DNA of 64,000 bases, taken from positions 1 to 64,000 of the forward strand of contig JAQGEQ010000171.1 of assembly GCA_034620365.1 (NCBI GenBank). The letters run 5' to 3'. Positions 33,288-46,600 of this stretch are shown one piece after another (position 1 is the first letter of the stretch; every line of letters begins with the position of its first letter). This DNA is from Pegea sp. RAD2-039 (Eukaryota > Chordata > Thaliacea > Salpida > Salpidae). The notes beneath the pieces are model-generated. The model was not told the DNA's origin, did no database searches, and saw only the letters and a program-made list of their open reading frames with translations. The position numbers and the translations under genes are program-made.

Positions 33288-33547
33288 GTCATACAAAGAT
33301 AACGGTGATTTGAAATCAAATCTTTCATCTCGAGCCGGACTTTTTCCAGTTGGGTGTGTCCATCGACTTTTGAGAAATGGTAATTACGCAAATAAAGTTG
33401 CTTCAGGAGCACTTGTGTATTTGGCCGCGGTGTTGGAATATTTAAGCGCATAAATTTTAGTACTTGCCGGAAATGTTGTTTATAACCACGAAAAGAATAG
33501 AATCGTTCTTCGTCAATGTGTCGAGCTAATTGAATATCTGTCGGCAT
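33288..33547 (+). pseudogene. H2A: Decayed H2A fused to antisense H3 3' end
   Basis: Plus-strand translation is H2A-like from [20 protein letters not shown] through [20 protein letters not shown] and [13 protein letters not shown] to a stop, then ILVLAGNVVYNHEKNRIVLRQ. The basic tail is largely lost and residues of the fold are changed. From about 33515 the sequence instead matches the minus strand of an H3 gene (MPTDIQLARHIDEER for [16 protein letters not shown]). A recombination joined H2A sense to H3 antisense sequence. Dead as a gene. Confidence 0.88.
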
Positions 33548-33550
33548 AAT

Positions 33551-36500
33551 TTAATCAAGTTTAGATAAATAGATTAAGTAAAAAAATTTCTAAATTTTCA
33601 GTTCGATTTATCTTTCAATTATAAGTTAAGAACGATTTAGTGAGAATTGCTGCTGCTGGTTAACCCTACGGAATGTTTTTATCAATACTTTAACGGACTG
33701 TTTGTTGCGATTTCATCTGAACTATTTGCTTAAAGTACTTCAGTAACTCGTCTACGTTTGGCCAACTCCTCAGACTTTGATCTCATCAATTCAATCAGAT
33801 TCATCGGCTTCCAACTTGATGCAGCAGTCCAATGGAGTTCACTGATTAGGAATTAACATTATAAGTAGCTAATAGTTAATGATATTTAAGATTTGTTCAG
33901 AAGTTTTGCTTCTGAAACTTAATCTATTGTTTGTATAATCAAATAGCAGTCTATAAATAAATTTTAGTAATAAGAAAATGTTGTATAAAATAGATTAGAA
34001 AGTTTTATTTGTCACCTAAACACTTTAAATAAAATTTAGTTTATGATAAAGTTGCTAATGGTTTTCAAAATTGAGTTTTATAAAGCTTATAAAAACAATT
34101 ATTAGTTTTATCATAATCTTTATCGCAAAGATATTAGCTTAGTAGTTTTCATAAAAGTAATCATCAGGAGATTTTCAGATAAAGTGAAAAGTTCCAATTA
34201 ATAAAACGAAGTAGGTTGAATATGAAGGTGTTATATAGAGTTTTATTTTAAATGTATAAACAATAAAATATTTATATTGGATACTACTTATGTGAGATAC
34301 AAAGATTTATTTAAGTTACAGAGATACTAACTTATTTATTTGGTTTTTGAGTTTCAAGAGAACTTATCTATTAGCAAAGCAGCGATCTTTTAATCAGCTT
34401 CTTGTTTGTATATCTTTAATTTGCAAGCTACAAAACTTATCAGCTGAGTTTTTTCTACAGCGATTAGAAAAACAAAGTTGTTTTAATTTCAACATTTTTG
34501 GGTTTTAAGTAAACAAATTAAGGTTTTATTTTAAATCAGTAAATTGGTCATATGTACATATTATCCATACTTATATCTTTTCTAATTTACTAAAATGCTG
34601 GCACACAATATTTAATTGATTGGATCTGCTTAATTAAAAGTAACATTTGATTTGATTCAGTTTAACAAAACTTATCTTCTCCATTAAATAAATATTTTTA
34701 ATATATTTTCATCAAGATCTGACTTTAAATAAATCTTTGCAGATAGTTAAATAATTATGAGCTGAGAGTATCACTTAGTAGTTATTTTTTAGTTGAATAT
34801 AATTTTTATTATTAAGTTTAGATCGATAAAATTGAAATGATTAAATTGAAGTTTAAGTAAGTAATGACTTATTGTAAACAAAAATGAAAGATTATTAAAC
34901 AGCTAACAAATGCGAAAAACATATTTGCTGATCTTTTTATATTTTGCAACAAATTAACAATCTTCTAAATAATGATAAACATTCAACAAAACATCATAAA
35001 TATAATCTATCTGTTTCTGCATCTGAAAACATATACTGAACTGGATTTAAAGCTCAAAAGACTTTTTTGCTTTCGAAACTATCAACTCTCGAAGACAAAC
35101 AGATGAAAGTATAAAGTAATTTTTCATTATTGATTTTATTTTCCCTCGAATAAATTATCGAACAGTCTGAAGCTGTTTGAAATTTTTTTTTGATTTATCT
35201 GATATTTTCGTCAGCTGAACAGTCGTCAATATGACCCATCAAATAAAGGCAATCAGCAGTTTCTTAAAATATATTGATAATAATGTTACCAAAGATAATT
35301 TTAAAAGTCTAGATTGTCTAAAAAAGGAAGTCTAAATTATAAACAAATTAAATAAGATTTGATAGTCGAGTTAATAACTTCAAAAATATCTTTCTTTTAA
35401 AAGTTTTCAGAATCTCACATCACGTGATGCAAGGTTCTGAGTTACAACTAGAGTCAAGCATCTTTTATTGAAAATGACGGTATATTTGTTCTATAAGCAA
35501 AATACATATCAATAAATGAAAAAAAACTCAATTTGTGGTTCAAATTTATTTCTACCGATTGATTTAATTATCTGATAATATTTATTATTTACTACTTCGT
35601 AATAAATGTTAATTTCCTGATGGTATACACTAATAAGTCCATTAATTGAATGGAAGTTTGGAAATACCTTGCAGAAGAACCTGATTAATCAGAAAAATCA
35701 AAATAGGAGATAACTTGGAAATGAGTACATAGAAATAAATAAAGATTTTTAAAAAGCTTGGTATATTGTCAGCTAACATATATTACGTTTATTGCTTTTT
35801 TCACTTTTGATTATTCTATTTTTCTCAATTGTATTGTTAAACTTAATCAAAATATTTTAATCAATTAAATGTTTAACTTGGTTACAGATTGTTATGATGC
35901 CAAATAAACATAAAAACCTAATATTTTATTATTAAAACTTATTATAGATAAGATAATGTTGCTAATGTATGAGTAGTACAAATCAAATGGAATTATAGTC
36001 AAGATCTACTTGATTCTGCAATACCAACAGTTTATTTGATCTTATTTTTTTCACTTAACATATTGAAGACTTGTAAATTTGATGGTTAAACACTTATTAT
36101 CTAAATAATTATAATGTTTTGAAGTTAGCTTAGTATTAAAAAAAGATTGTTTATCTTTGAAAATTATCAATTTGACATGTAAAAAAGACTTAACAAAGTC
36201 CAGATAAAGTCAGTTAACTTAACTCAAGTTAAAATTTGACTCCTTTTATCAATCAAACACTTAAATGTCTATTTAAAAATGTCATAATGTAATCCTAATA
36301 AATAATCATTACTTTTAAGTTTACATAAGTAGCTAACTTGACTTTAAGACTGTATATGAGGATATCTTGAACTTCTTAGAGTTGAAAGAACAAATATTAG
36401 AATCAAGAAGACAATTTGATCAACAACCAATCATTAAAATCTGATTATAAATAATTTTCTTAGAAATCAACTTTATTCGATTTATTGTAGACTTCAAACT

Positions 36501-37691
36501 CATATGTGATTCTGAATAAAGTAGAAATTAAAATATTTAAAAGTTTATATATAAATTATTTAGCAAAATAAATTATTGAATAGATTATTTAGTCAAATAT
36601 TAATAATTATTGTGACAAATAATATATATAAATAATTTTTAATTAAAGGATAAAAATAATAAAGTTTTTTATCGATAAACAGTTTATCATCAATATACAA
36701 AAAGTTTATCTTTCTTTCAAAAGTTTGATTTTTTATATTTTTTATCTACTTTCTTCTGAATTTCATGAAAATGTTTTAGAATTGTGAACAACATTTTGTA
36801 AATATGAATAAAATCTGTTTTTCGATTTAAGTAAATATTAGCTGAATAACTGGCTAGTAACAAACGACTATAAAATTTCAGTGGAAATCGTTTAACACAA
36901 ACAAAGTTTTTAGATAATATCTCATGAAGTTTGCATAAATCATCTAAGCTTGAAAATAATTTGCAAAAAAATTATTCGTTTCAAATTCACTTGGTATTTG
37001 ACGAGAAAAACTAATTCTGCTGCTACTAATTTCAACAAATGTTTTTTGTGATGTATATAAGTTTATTTAAGTTTAGAGATCACTCTATTATACAAAATCT
37101 GCAGCATAATTTCGAAGCTTATTATCATAATTTCAAATTCCTGTCACATCTTAAAGATTTATATGCGAAGAATTAAAAGGAAAAAGTTTACAGAGAAAAA
37201 TCAGACTTACAAGAAGAGAGGCACCTTAAGAACTGTTCGAAGTGATTCCATCAAAACAGAAACAAAACATTAGACGACAGATGGTGATTAGACGAGAAGT
37301 TCTTCATCAACTTGTTACACTCAAGAACAAGTTGCAAGTCACTTAGGGTGATAAAACTTCCGAAGAAGAACACCAGGCGATGAACAAATCGGTTAATTAC
37401 AAATAAGCAAGTGAAAATAAGTTGTGAGGTGTTAGAAAAGCAAAGTTGGTTAAAATAGAGCATGATTTAGTTCGAATGTTGACTACAAAAATCGATTTCA
37501 TAAAATTTGTTGGTTAAAAGTTTACTGATGAGTTTTCCCTCCACACTGAGGTTGTTAAAAAATAAGCTAGTACAAAACAAGGGTGAAAAAGTGAATCTGT
37601 TGATGTGACTGAATAGGTTAGAATTGGTATTTTTGGTAGATAATAAACTAAAATAAAGTTGGGCAGATGTCCATAAAGTTGTCTAGCACGG
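33551..37691. other. AT-rich intergenic region
   Basis: About 4.1 kb between the histone array and ZO-1. No histone, LINE, tRNA or other gene was recognised and no long frame is present. The last ~0.5 kb (37200-37690) is less AT-rich and may include the ZO-1 3' untranslated region. Confidence 0.6.
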
Positions 37692-40600
37692 TTAAAAGTG
37701 GTCAATGAGGACCGAGACACTGTTACTGCTCATGTCCATATTGCCTTCGCTGGGTTCGGCTGTATAATAAAAAATAAAAATGATGAAAATGATGAAGTAA
37801 ACTTGTATCAAGTGATTTGAAGCAGCAACAAACAGTCGGGGATGGTTTGGAACCACAACAACCATTTGGAGATGGTTCGGAACCACAAAAACCATTCGGG
37901 GATGGTTTGGAACCACAATAAACATTCGGGGATGGTTCGGAACCACAACAAACATTTGGGGATGGTTTGGAACTACAACAACCATTTGGGGATGGTTTGG
38001 AACCACAATAACCATTTGGGGGTGGTTTGGAACCACAACAAACATTTGGGGATGGTTTGGAACTACAACAACCATTTGGGGATGGTTTGGAACCACAATA
38101 ACCATTTGGGGGTGGTTTGGAACCACAACAACCATTCGGGGATGGTTCGGAACCACAACCATTCGGGGATGGTTTGGAACTACAACAACCATTTGGGGGT
38201 GGTTTGGAACCACAACAAACATTCGGGGATGGTTTGGAACCACAACCATTTGGGGGTGGTTTGGAACCACAACAACCATTTGGGGGTGGTTTGGAACCAC
38301 AACAACCATTCGGGGATGGTTCGGAACCACAACCATTCGGGGATGGTTTGGAACTACAACAACCATTTGGGGGTGGTTTGGAACCACAACAAACATTCGG
38401 GGATGGTTTGGAACCACAACAACCATTTGGGGGTGGTTTGGAACCACAACAACCATTTGGGGGTGGTTTGGAACCACAACAAACATTCGGGGGTGGTTTG
38501 GAACTACAACAACCATTTGGGGATGGTTTGGAACCACAATAAACATTCGGGGATGGTTTGGAACCACAACAACCATTCGGGGATGGTTCGGAACCACAAC
38601 CATTCGGGGATGGTTTGGAACTACAACAACCATTTGGGGGTGGTTTGGAACCACAATAAACATTCGGGGGTGGTTTGGAACTACAACAACCATTTGGGGA
38701 TGGTTTGGAACCACAATAAACATTCGGGGATGGTTTGGAACCACAACAACCATTCGGGGATGGTTCGGAACCACAACCATTCGGGGATGGTTTGGAACTA
38801 CAACAACCATTTGGGGGTGGTTTGGAACCACAATAAACATTCGGGGGTGGTTTGGAACTACAACAACCATTTGGGGATGGTTTGGAACCACAATAAACAT
38901 TCGGGGATGGTTTGGAACCACAACAACCATTCGGGGATGGTTTGGAACCACAACAAACATTATTATAACAAAACCAGCCTTCACGCGTTAGTGACGCACA
39001 ATGTGGGAGTCGAAGCTCAACGGGATGTTCAAACTGCAATCCGTGTGGTCCACACATGACAAGAGGTGACAGTAAGGTCTCTCCTGTTAATAAATAGACC
39101 AGTAAGTGACCATAAGTACATGATAAACCTTACAAACCTTTCTCGCGGTCCAGAGGTGGAATAGCTGTGTTGTCACGACACACTTTGAAGTAAATAGATT
39201 GTCGGATTCCTGGTCGGATCGCGCCTTTTGGGATTACTATAGAAACGCCGGTTTCCACGGAGCTCAATACTCCTCCATTGCTATCGAACACACCACTAGC
39301 GGTCGCTACAATCTGTGCGTCGTCAGCGTCTACGTCTTCATCGGGAGGCGGACTAGAAGAGAAGATGAGCAAATTGCGAATATGCAAATGAAGCAAATAT
39401 TACTTGACGGGTGGAGTCGGGTGCTCCAGCTTCTTCGGTTTTGCATTATCGTAAGTATCTACACCGCTGTCGTACATCTGGTCCTTGGACGCATTTGGGG
39501 CACGATTAACTGGAGGAAAGGACGGCTTGCTATATGGTCTCGGGTTGAAAGCAGCTGCACCACTGTGGAGAACAAGTTTCAGTTGATGAGAGAAGAAGTG
39601 ATTGCAGCAAATGATTGCAGCAAGCAGTTTGCAGCAGCTCACCTTGATTGTTTCATCTGATTCATATATCCTCTGTAGTTGTCTTGCATAAATTTGGATT
39701 TGACCGGTGGTGGATTGGAACCATTTGTTGGTTTATAACCGATAGGTGCACGCGAAGCGCTGTTAATATTTAGTAAACAATTCAGCGGTAGTAAGCTTGA
39801 AACGATTGCTACAAATTTGCTAATTAGGCGGAAATAGAAGCGAATTGAAGAAAAGCATCAATCTGAAAATCGAATGGAAGAAACGGTTACTTACAAGTTA
39901 GTTGGTTTTGGCGCCGGTTTCGCAGCTGAGCTGCCAGCAAAACGATTATATTGATTATGTGGTTTTGCAGAGGCAAACCTAAAAGAAACATTTGAAACTT
40001 CAGCCGGTTGTCATGGTAACATTTTTGGCGATAAAAAGTGAAGTTGTAACAAGTTGGTCACCTATTAGTGGTTGATGATGCAGCTGGTGGTCGATTGTTG
40101 GTCGGTCGTGGCTTGTAAGGATCCGACGAGATGAACTCATCAATCTCAGCTCCGTAATCTCGTGCAGAAGGCGATCTATAAATGAAATAGTAGTGAGTGG
40201 ACATTAGGACAAGTTGATGGACTCACTGGTCATGGACAGGTGGTTCAACTGATGATGATGGTAAAGGTGCATTGAATTTTGGTCTGAAAATTTGAAAGTT
40301 TAAATTTGAAAAACCAGTGAAGTGAGTTAGTAGCGAAATAGCAATTTAGTGAAAAGAGTGGTTGCGGACCTGGTTTTGTCCACTTGGGCATATACAACTT
40401 CGGGCTGCATTTGTGGCACTTTTGAGTACGCGCTATTTCTGAGAAAAAAATCAAAAAATAAAGAAATCGAGCAATCAAGCAAGCAAGTCAATATCGTCAC
40501 CGGCAACCAAGCAAGCAAGTAGACCAAACTCAGCGAGCTTTCAATTCGTTGTCAGGTTTGCACAACACTCAGTTTAGTTAGGATGAATACAAGACACACA

Positions 40601-43600
40601 AATAGTTATTATAGATGAACACCGTGAAGTGACCACGTGATCAACACAACGAAAGTTGTCAAAGACGCTGAATTACCAGCAGCAGTAGCAGTAGCAAGTG
40701 CATGCAACATGGACAATTGCAAACAGGTTGCTGTACTTGTGTATACCTGTTGAAAGGTTTTGCTGTGAAAGTTGTTACTTCTGGAATGGTTCGAGTACCG
40801 GTAGCGAGACCGGTAGTGGCAGGTCTTTGATGCATGTAAACACTGTTGAGTTACAACAGTTTAAAAATCATCAATTTCATTTGCTTTGTGACAAATAAAA
40901 TGATCTTCATCTAACTGAAGATATAAAATGATCTTCATCTAACTGAAGATATAAAATGATCTTCATCTAACTGAAGATATAAAATGATCTTCATCTGACT
41001 GAAGATATAAAATGATCTTCATCTGACTGAAGATATGAAATGATCTTCATCTAACTGAAGATATAAAATGATCTTCATCTAACTGAAGATATAAAATGAT
41101 CTTCATCTGACTGAAGATATAAAATGATCTTCATCTAACTGAAGATATAAAATGATCTTCATCTGACTGAAGATATGAAATGATCTTCATCTAACTGAAG
41201 ATATAAAATGATCTTCATCTGACTGAAGATATAAAATGATCTTCATCTAACTGAAGATATAAAATGATCTTCATCTGACTGAAGATATAAAATGATCTTC
41301 ATCTGACTGAAGATATAAAATGATCTTCATCTAACTGAAGCAGACAGACTGGCTGGTTATCAATGTTACAGCTCTAAGCGATTACACAAATGAAGCGGCA
41401 AGAGACTGGCTAGTAGTAAGTGTGAGATTGTCACAAACCTGTTAGCTGCTGGTTTGTTAACTGGTTGTTCCTGTGGTTTGTTAACTGGTTGCTCTGGTGG
41501 TCTACTAACTGGTTGCTCTGGTGGTCTGATAATTGGTTGAGCAGGTTCTACAGGAGAGGTCCGGCTTGCTGGTGGCGATTCAGTAGTTTTGTTCAAAGTC
41601 TTTATATGACTTCTTCACAAAAGATGAACAAAATGACGACACCACATCACATGCAAGTTGTTGATTAAGATGAAGACATACTTGAGGAAAGATTGTGGAT
41701 CAAATCGACCCGGAGGTATCTCTTGGTTGCCTCGAATCTTATGTCGACCGCGTCCATAATCGGAATATGGTTTGGGCATGATGATGGGTGGTTGGGTTGA
41801 AGGTTGTGGGACTTCTTCTTCAACTGAACTCTCTGAGCTGGACACAGGAGCTGGTGGTTTCTACAACGTCATCAGCTGGTTGTTGTCATGGCAACACGAC
41901 ATGGTAACTACTGACCGCTTTGAAGGAACGTTTTTCGCGCGGAGGAGCTTCGGGAACTGGTGACTCGGAAGGAGGTTGTTGAGGTTCATCATCTACATCA
42001 GCATCCAGTTCATCAAAATCATCATCTTTGAATTGTGTCCCAGCATCTTCATCGCTTGATGATGACGATGATTCAGGAACTACTGGCGGCTCGCGCGTCT
42101 CTTTTTTGTCTACCTGTTACCAAGAAGATGTTGAAAAGCGACACTGTCGCTACTAAACAGTGCTTACTCTTGCTGGCTGTGTGACGTCATCTTCCGATCG
42201 AATCGTGGAGTTGAGAAAATCGGAACCAGCGGTAGTGACACTATAGTCGCTCGCGGGCGCCGATACGTAACTGAATTTATCATCATCATCGGGAATAATC
42301 GCTGAATCTCCTTCAATTTCTTCGCCACCTGGCAACTGAACAAACCGTTGAAGTAATATGCAAATGAGATCGCGATGTACTTACGCGATCTTCAGACACC
42401 CACACTGGCATACTCTGTTGATCTTTGATTGTCGAGTACAGGCGTCGATACCAATCGTCACTTCCAGCGGTCAACACGATTGTATCTGCAACCGAAAGTT
42501 GGTTACATCCGGGAAAGCGACAAGTGGAGTCAAACCGGTGAAGACGTAGTTGTAGCCGCGCTGCATCTTCTGTGCGCGATCATACAGCTTGCCCGGCTTC
42601 TTCTTCTTCTCGACGTCAGTACACGCGAGTCGACTTCGAAGCTCCTTGACAACTTGCTTCGAAGATGCTTCGAGAAAAACGACGATGGGGTAAAGCTGGG
42701 TGTAGTTGAGCTTTTCAACCGCTGCTGGCGTGATGTCCAGGATCGCGTGTTTGTCCTATGACGTCAGTGGTCAGTATATACACGACTTGTATCACCTGCT
42801 TGTCACCTTCTCGATGATATCTTTGATAGTATTGAGACGAATGATTCCTTTCCGGTTGGACTTCTGTCCGCTCACGATTCCTTCATTTCCTACACGATTA
42901 GTAGATTAGGGTGTGCTCGTGCATATGACGTCACCAGCACAATTGGCGCGCTTACCCGCAATTTCGTACAAGTCTGAGTGATCGCAAGCCAGGCGCTCGC
43001 GCGCAATATCCGCTAGTGGCCCGAAGATTACGACAGGTCGCTTAAATCCGGCTACAGACGAAAAGTGATGAAAAAATCAAATTAGAACGCGACTGAAAAG
43101 CAACCTTCGCGGAGCACAACGCGTTCATATGCGGGGAACATGCTGGAAGCTACCGATGGTGCGATATTTTCACTTTTCTGGTTCTTCATCATTCGTCGGC
43201 CAATACCACCGCGCGCGCGTTCACGTGATTGTGCCACTTTACGATCTTGAACCATCTTCAACTGTTCCGCTCTTTAATATCATCATCAGATGAAAATAAA
43301 GTTGAAAATAAATGAAATAAATTACCTGCTCCTATTTGGAATTACTCCTCGTTCTACATCCATGTTGTTACGCCCGATACGCGCACCAAGCCAGTATCCG
43401 ACCATTCCTTGGTAAAGTGTGTCACTGATTCGAAATGTGGAGCCTTGTTTGAAACTCATCTCGTGGTCGCCATCGCGTTCATATTTAAAGTGGGTTCGAA
43501 CGTAGAAGCTGTCTCCTGTGCCTCGTTCTAAAATCTTCTCATAAGCTACAAGAAGTGAAGTTGAAGGTCTGGGAGTGATTGAAGCAAGTTGGGGCACCTT

Positions 43601-46600
43601 TAGGTTGTGCTTTGGTGACGATGTGAACATATTCACCAGTTGGTAGGCCCATCAATGTCAATACTGCTTCTTCGCGAATAATATTTCGAAAATTGACCCC
43701 ATTTACCTAAAAGTTTCATCAAGTTGAAACAATAATAAGATCAAATGTCAGCTTACAGATAAGATCTGATCTCCCATCTTGAGACCTTGTTTAGCAGCTG
43801 GACTACTCTCTAGGACTGAAGCAACAAATATGCCGACATCGTTACCACCAGCCAACCGGATTCCAACATTCTTGCCTTTGGCGAATTGGATTTCACGAAC
43901 AGCACCCCTTCAAGAGAATATTCGAAATAGAAAAACTGGAAGCTTCTGATCAACGTTTCCTCTAACTGCATTGATGATGGATTCGAAAGAAACTGAGGAA
44001 CTTACGATGAGCTAGAAGCTGCATGTGATCTTACATCATCTTCATCTTCGTCTGGGGGGAGGGAGTACTCAGGTTGACCGCTTGGAGCTTTGTTACTTGA
44101 AGCGTCATCTTTCGAGCTGACAGATGAAGCTGTTTGTACAGCTGGTAGTACTTTCACGCCTGCATTCTTCTTTTCTCGTCTTGGAGCAACCGGTTGTTCA
44201 GGTTCCGGTATACTACTAGAACAAATTAAGACTATTAAAGAAAGTGGATGCCGATGTATAAGTTCGAGAGATATGAAAATCGATTTGAAGCAACAATAAG
44301 TTTATCAATGAGGACTTACTTGGATTTAACATCAATTTTGGAACCAAAAGCAGCAACATTATCATCTGTAAGAGATGAATTAGTGACCAGTAGATGATGA
44401 AACTGATGATTACCTTCATCACTGCTAGAGTCAGCAGTAGGTTTTGATGTAGATGTTTGCGGTTGAAGCTTGCTAGCAGGAATGGAAACAGTACCTCCAT
44501 CTTGCTTCTTCACCACCATTGTCACTTTATCTTTGCTTAAACCAATCGTTTGAATAGCTTCTTGGACAGTTTTATTATCCATGTTTCGACCATTTATCTG
44601 TTAAAGTAAGATGTGAGAAGTGACCGAAAACACATGAGAGAGAGGAAAAGGAGAAATCTTCTTCGATGTTTGTTTACTTTGATGATTTTCATTTAGTAAA
44701 TTGTAAACATCATCAATCAAATTTGAGATGATGAAGTTGTGTTGAAAAGCAAATATCTTAAGTAACTTTTCTCAATTACTTCACAAAAGTTTTAGAAAAA
44801 TAGTTGAAGGCAGAGAAAGTGTTGTAGTAGAGCAAGTGCTTGAGCAAACAACAACACTCACATACCATAAATACCGTGTCACCAGCAGATATCAACTTGC
44901 TTTTATCAGCAAGGCTCCCTGGCTGTATATCTTGTACAAATATGCGAGTCCCTAATTTCAAACCATATGAATCTGAAAAACAGAGAATTTTTGGGGGTAA
45001 GTAAAAAACAAGTTTAGTAATCGACCAATCAGATACTTACTGTTGTGTTTAGTTTTGTTCAGTACGATGGTTTGAGGTTCAAGGCTTTTGACAGGAAAAA
45101 CCATAAAATCATCATTAGGTGTGAATCCTTCTTTATCAGGTGATAGTGGTGAGGAGGGACGCTGGAAATGAATTTCAGTTGAGATGATGAAGATTGATTC
45201 ATGTGGAGGGATACAGAGAATATTTTTAGAAGTTTTATATTTGGAAAAAAATGTTGATCAAAATGAAGATTTGATGTAAAGATGACTGCTTTTGTGGTTA
45301 CAAGCTGATATTTGATGATAATTTCACATCATCATCATCCAATCACCGCCTACTGCTTTCAAGTGTTTTAAACAACAATTTAGCCGACGGATATTTTCAA
45401 TTTACTGCCACGAGTGTTCAGAAGCTTTAGTAGAGCGATAAAAAAGCCAACTAGCATCATACCAAGGATGAAAAACAAATTGAAAGATTCTAGAAGAAGA
45501 GAAACCTTTATTTCAAAAATATTTCAAAAATCTGATCAACAGTTAATCATTAATAATTTTTCAAATGAAGTTTGAAAAGTGGTGAAGCGATAAAATGTTC
45601 CGAACATAGCCGCTAGCTCAAAGTAGATAAAGTTGAATTAAGATAACAAATTGGAAGTCAGCTTCACTACTTCCTACAATTTCAAGATCTGATGAGCAAT
45701 CAACAACTCGTAGTTGTGTTTTTAAGAAGAACAACACAGGTGATTACAAAAAAAGAAAATTTTAAAGAAAATTTTACAAGGAGAGCGAGAAAGAGGTATA
45801 TAAGACTCGGTAAAGAACCTATAAAGCTTGTGAAGAAGTAAAATGATTATATCAGATGGTAGGAGATGCCAACAAATATTTTTAAAGTATCGTAAGAGAC
45901 GATGAAAAGAGAAGACAAAGAAACAAATAGAAAATGTATCAAAAAAGAAAAATTCAAAATTCAGCCAAGCTTATAAAGATTAAAGTCTGTGATTATCAAG
46001 ATAATTAAATAAATGTGATTAAATCTTGTGAAGATATTGATTAGAAAATAAATTTTAGGAACCACTTAAAGAGATTTCAGTGAAGAAAAATTCAAAGGAA
46101 ACAATTCCTTGAAGAATTCGTCAATTTCAACCTGAGTATGTTGATGTGTACTTTTTAGGCGTACACTTGTGTAGAAGTTGAAGCGTTCATCTATTTGTTG
46201 GAAGAAGAAGAAATGAATTTGCATCAACATATTGCTTGCTGCAGTTTCATCTCAACTAAGCTGCTTTCAAGCTAATCCAAAGTAATATCATATTTGCAAC
46301 TGGATTGTCGAGTTTTTCGAAGCTAGCTCGCTCGAAGCCTCTAACAACAAAGTTAGAAAAGCGAAGAATTTCTTCGAGAGGATGTTGTCATAGTTACAAA
46401 AAGAAGTGATCAGTACTGATTTGAAAGGATGCAAGTTGTGATGCGCAGTAGTAACAGGAAAGAACTGCGAATACAAAACGCGCCAATATTCGCTAATTTC
46501 GTTTTTATTCGTCACGCGTCAATAATTCGCAAATACAACTCGCGAATAGATTTCGAGGACTGCTAACAAACAAATGCTCACATCGAGCGCATATGACGTC

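Noticed and set aside
37723-39057. Treating the [10 protein letters not shown] repeat as the normal ZO-1 C-terminus
   Set aside because: Splicing 38970 to 37759 restores the conserved SVLIDHF end in phase, which retention does not. Retention is kept only as a testable alternative.
37842-39059. 405-codon plus-strand frame ([14 protein letters not shown] repeats) across the minisatellite
   Set aside because: An antisense reading of a stop-free repeat; it overlaps verified ZO-1 exons on the other strand and shows no independent gene signals.
40899-41340. CRISPR-like array
   Set aside because: The regular 28 bp unit has no unique spacers; it is a simple tandem satellite in a eukaryotic intron.
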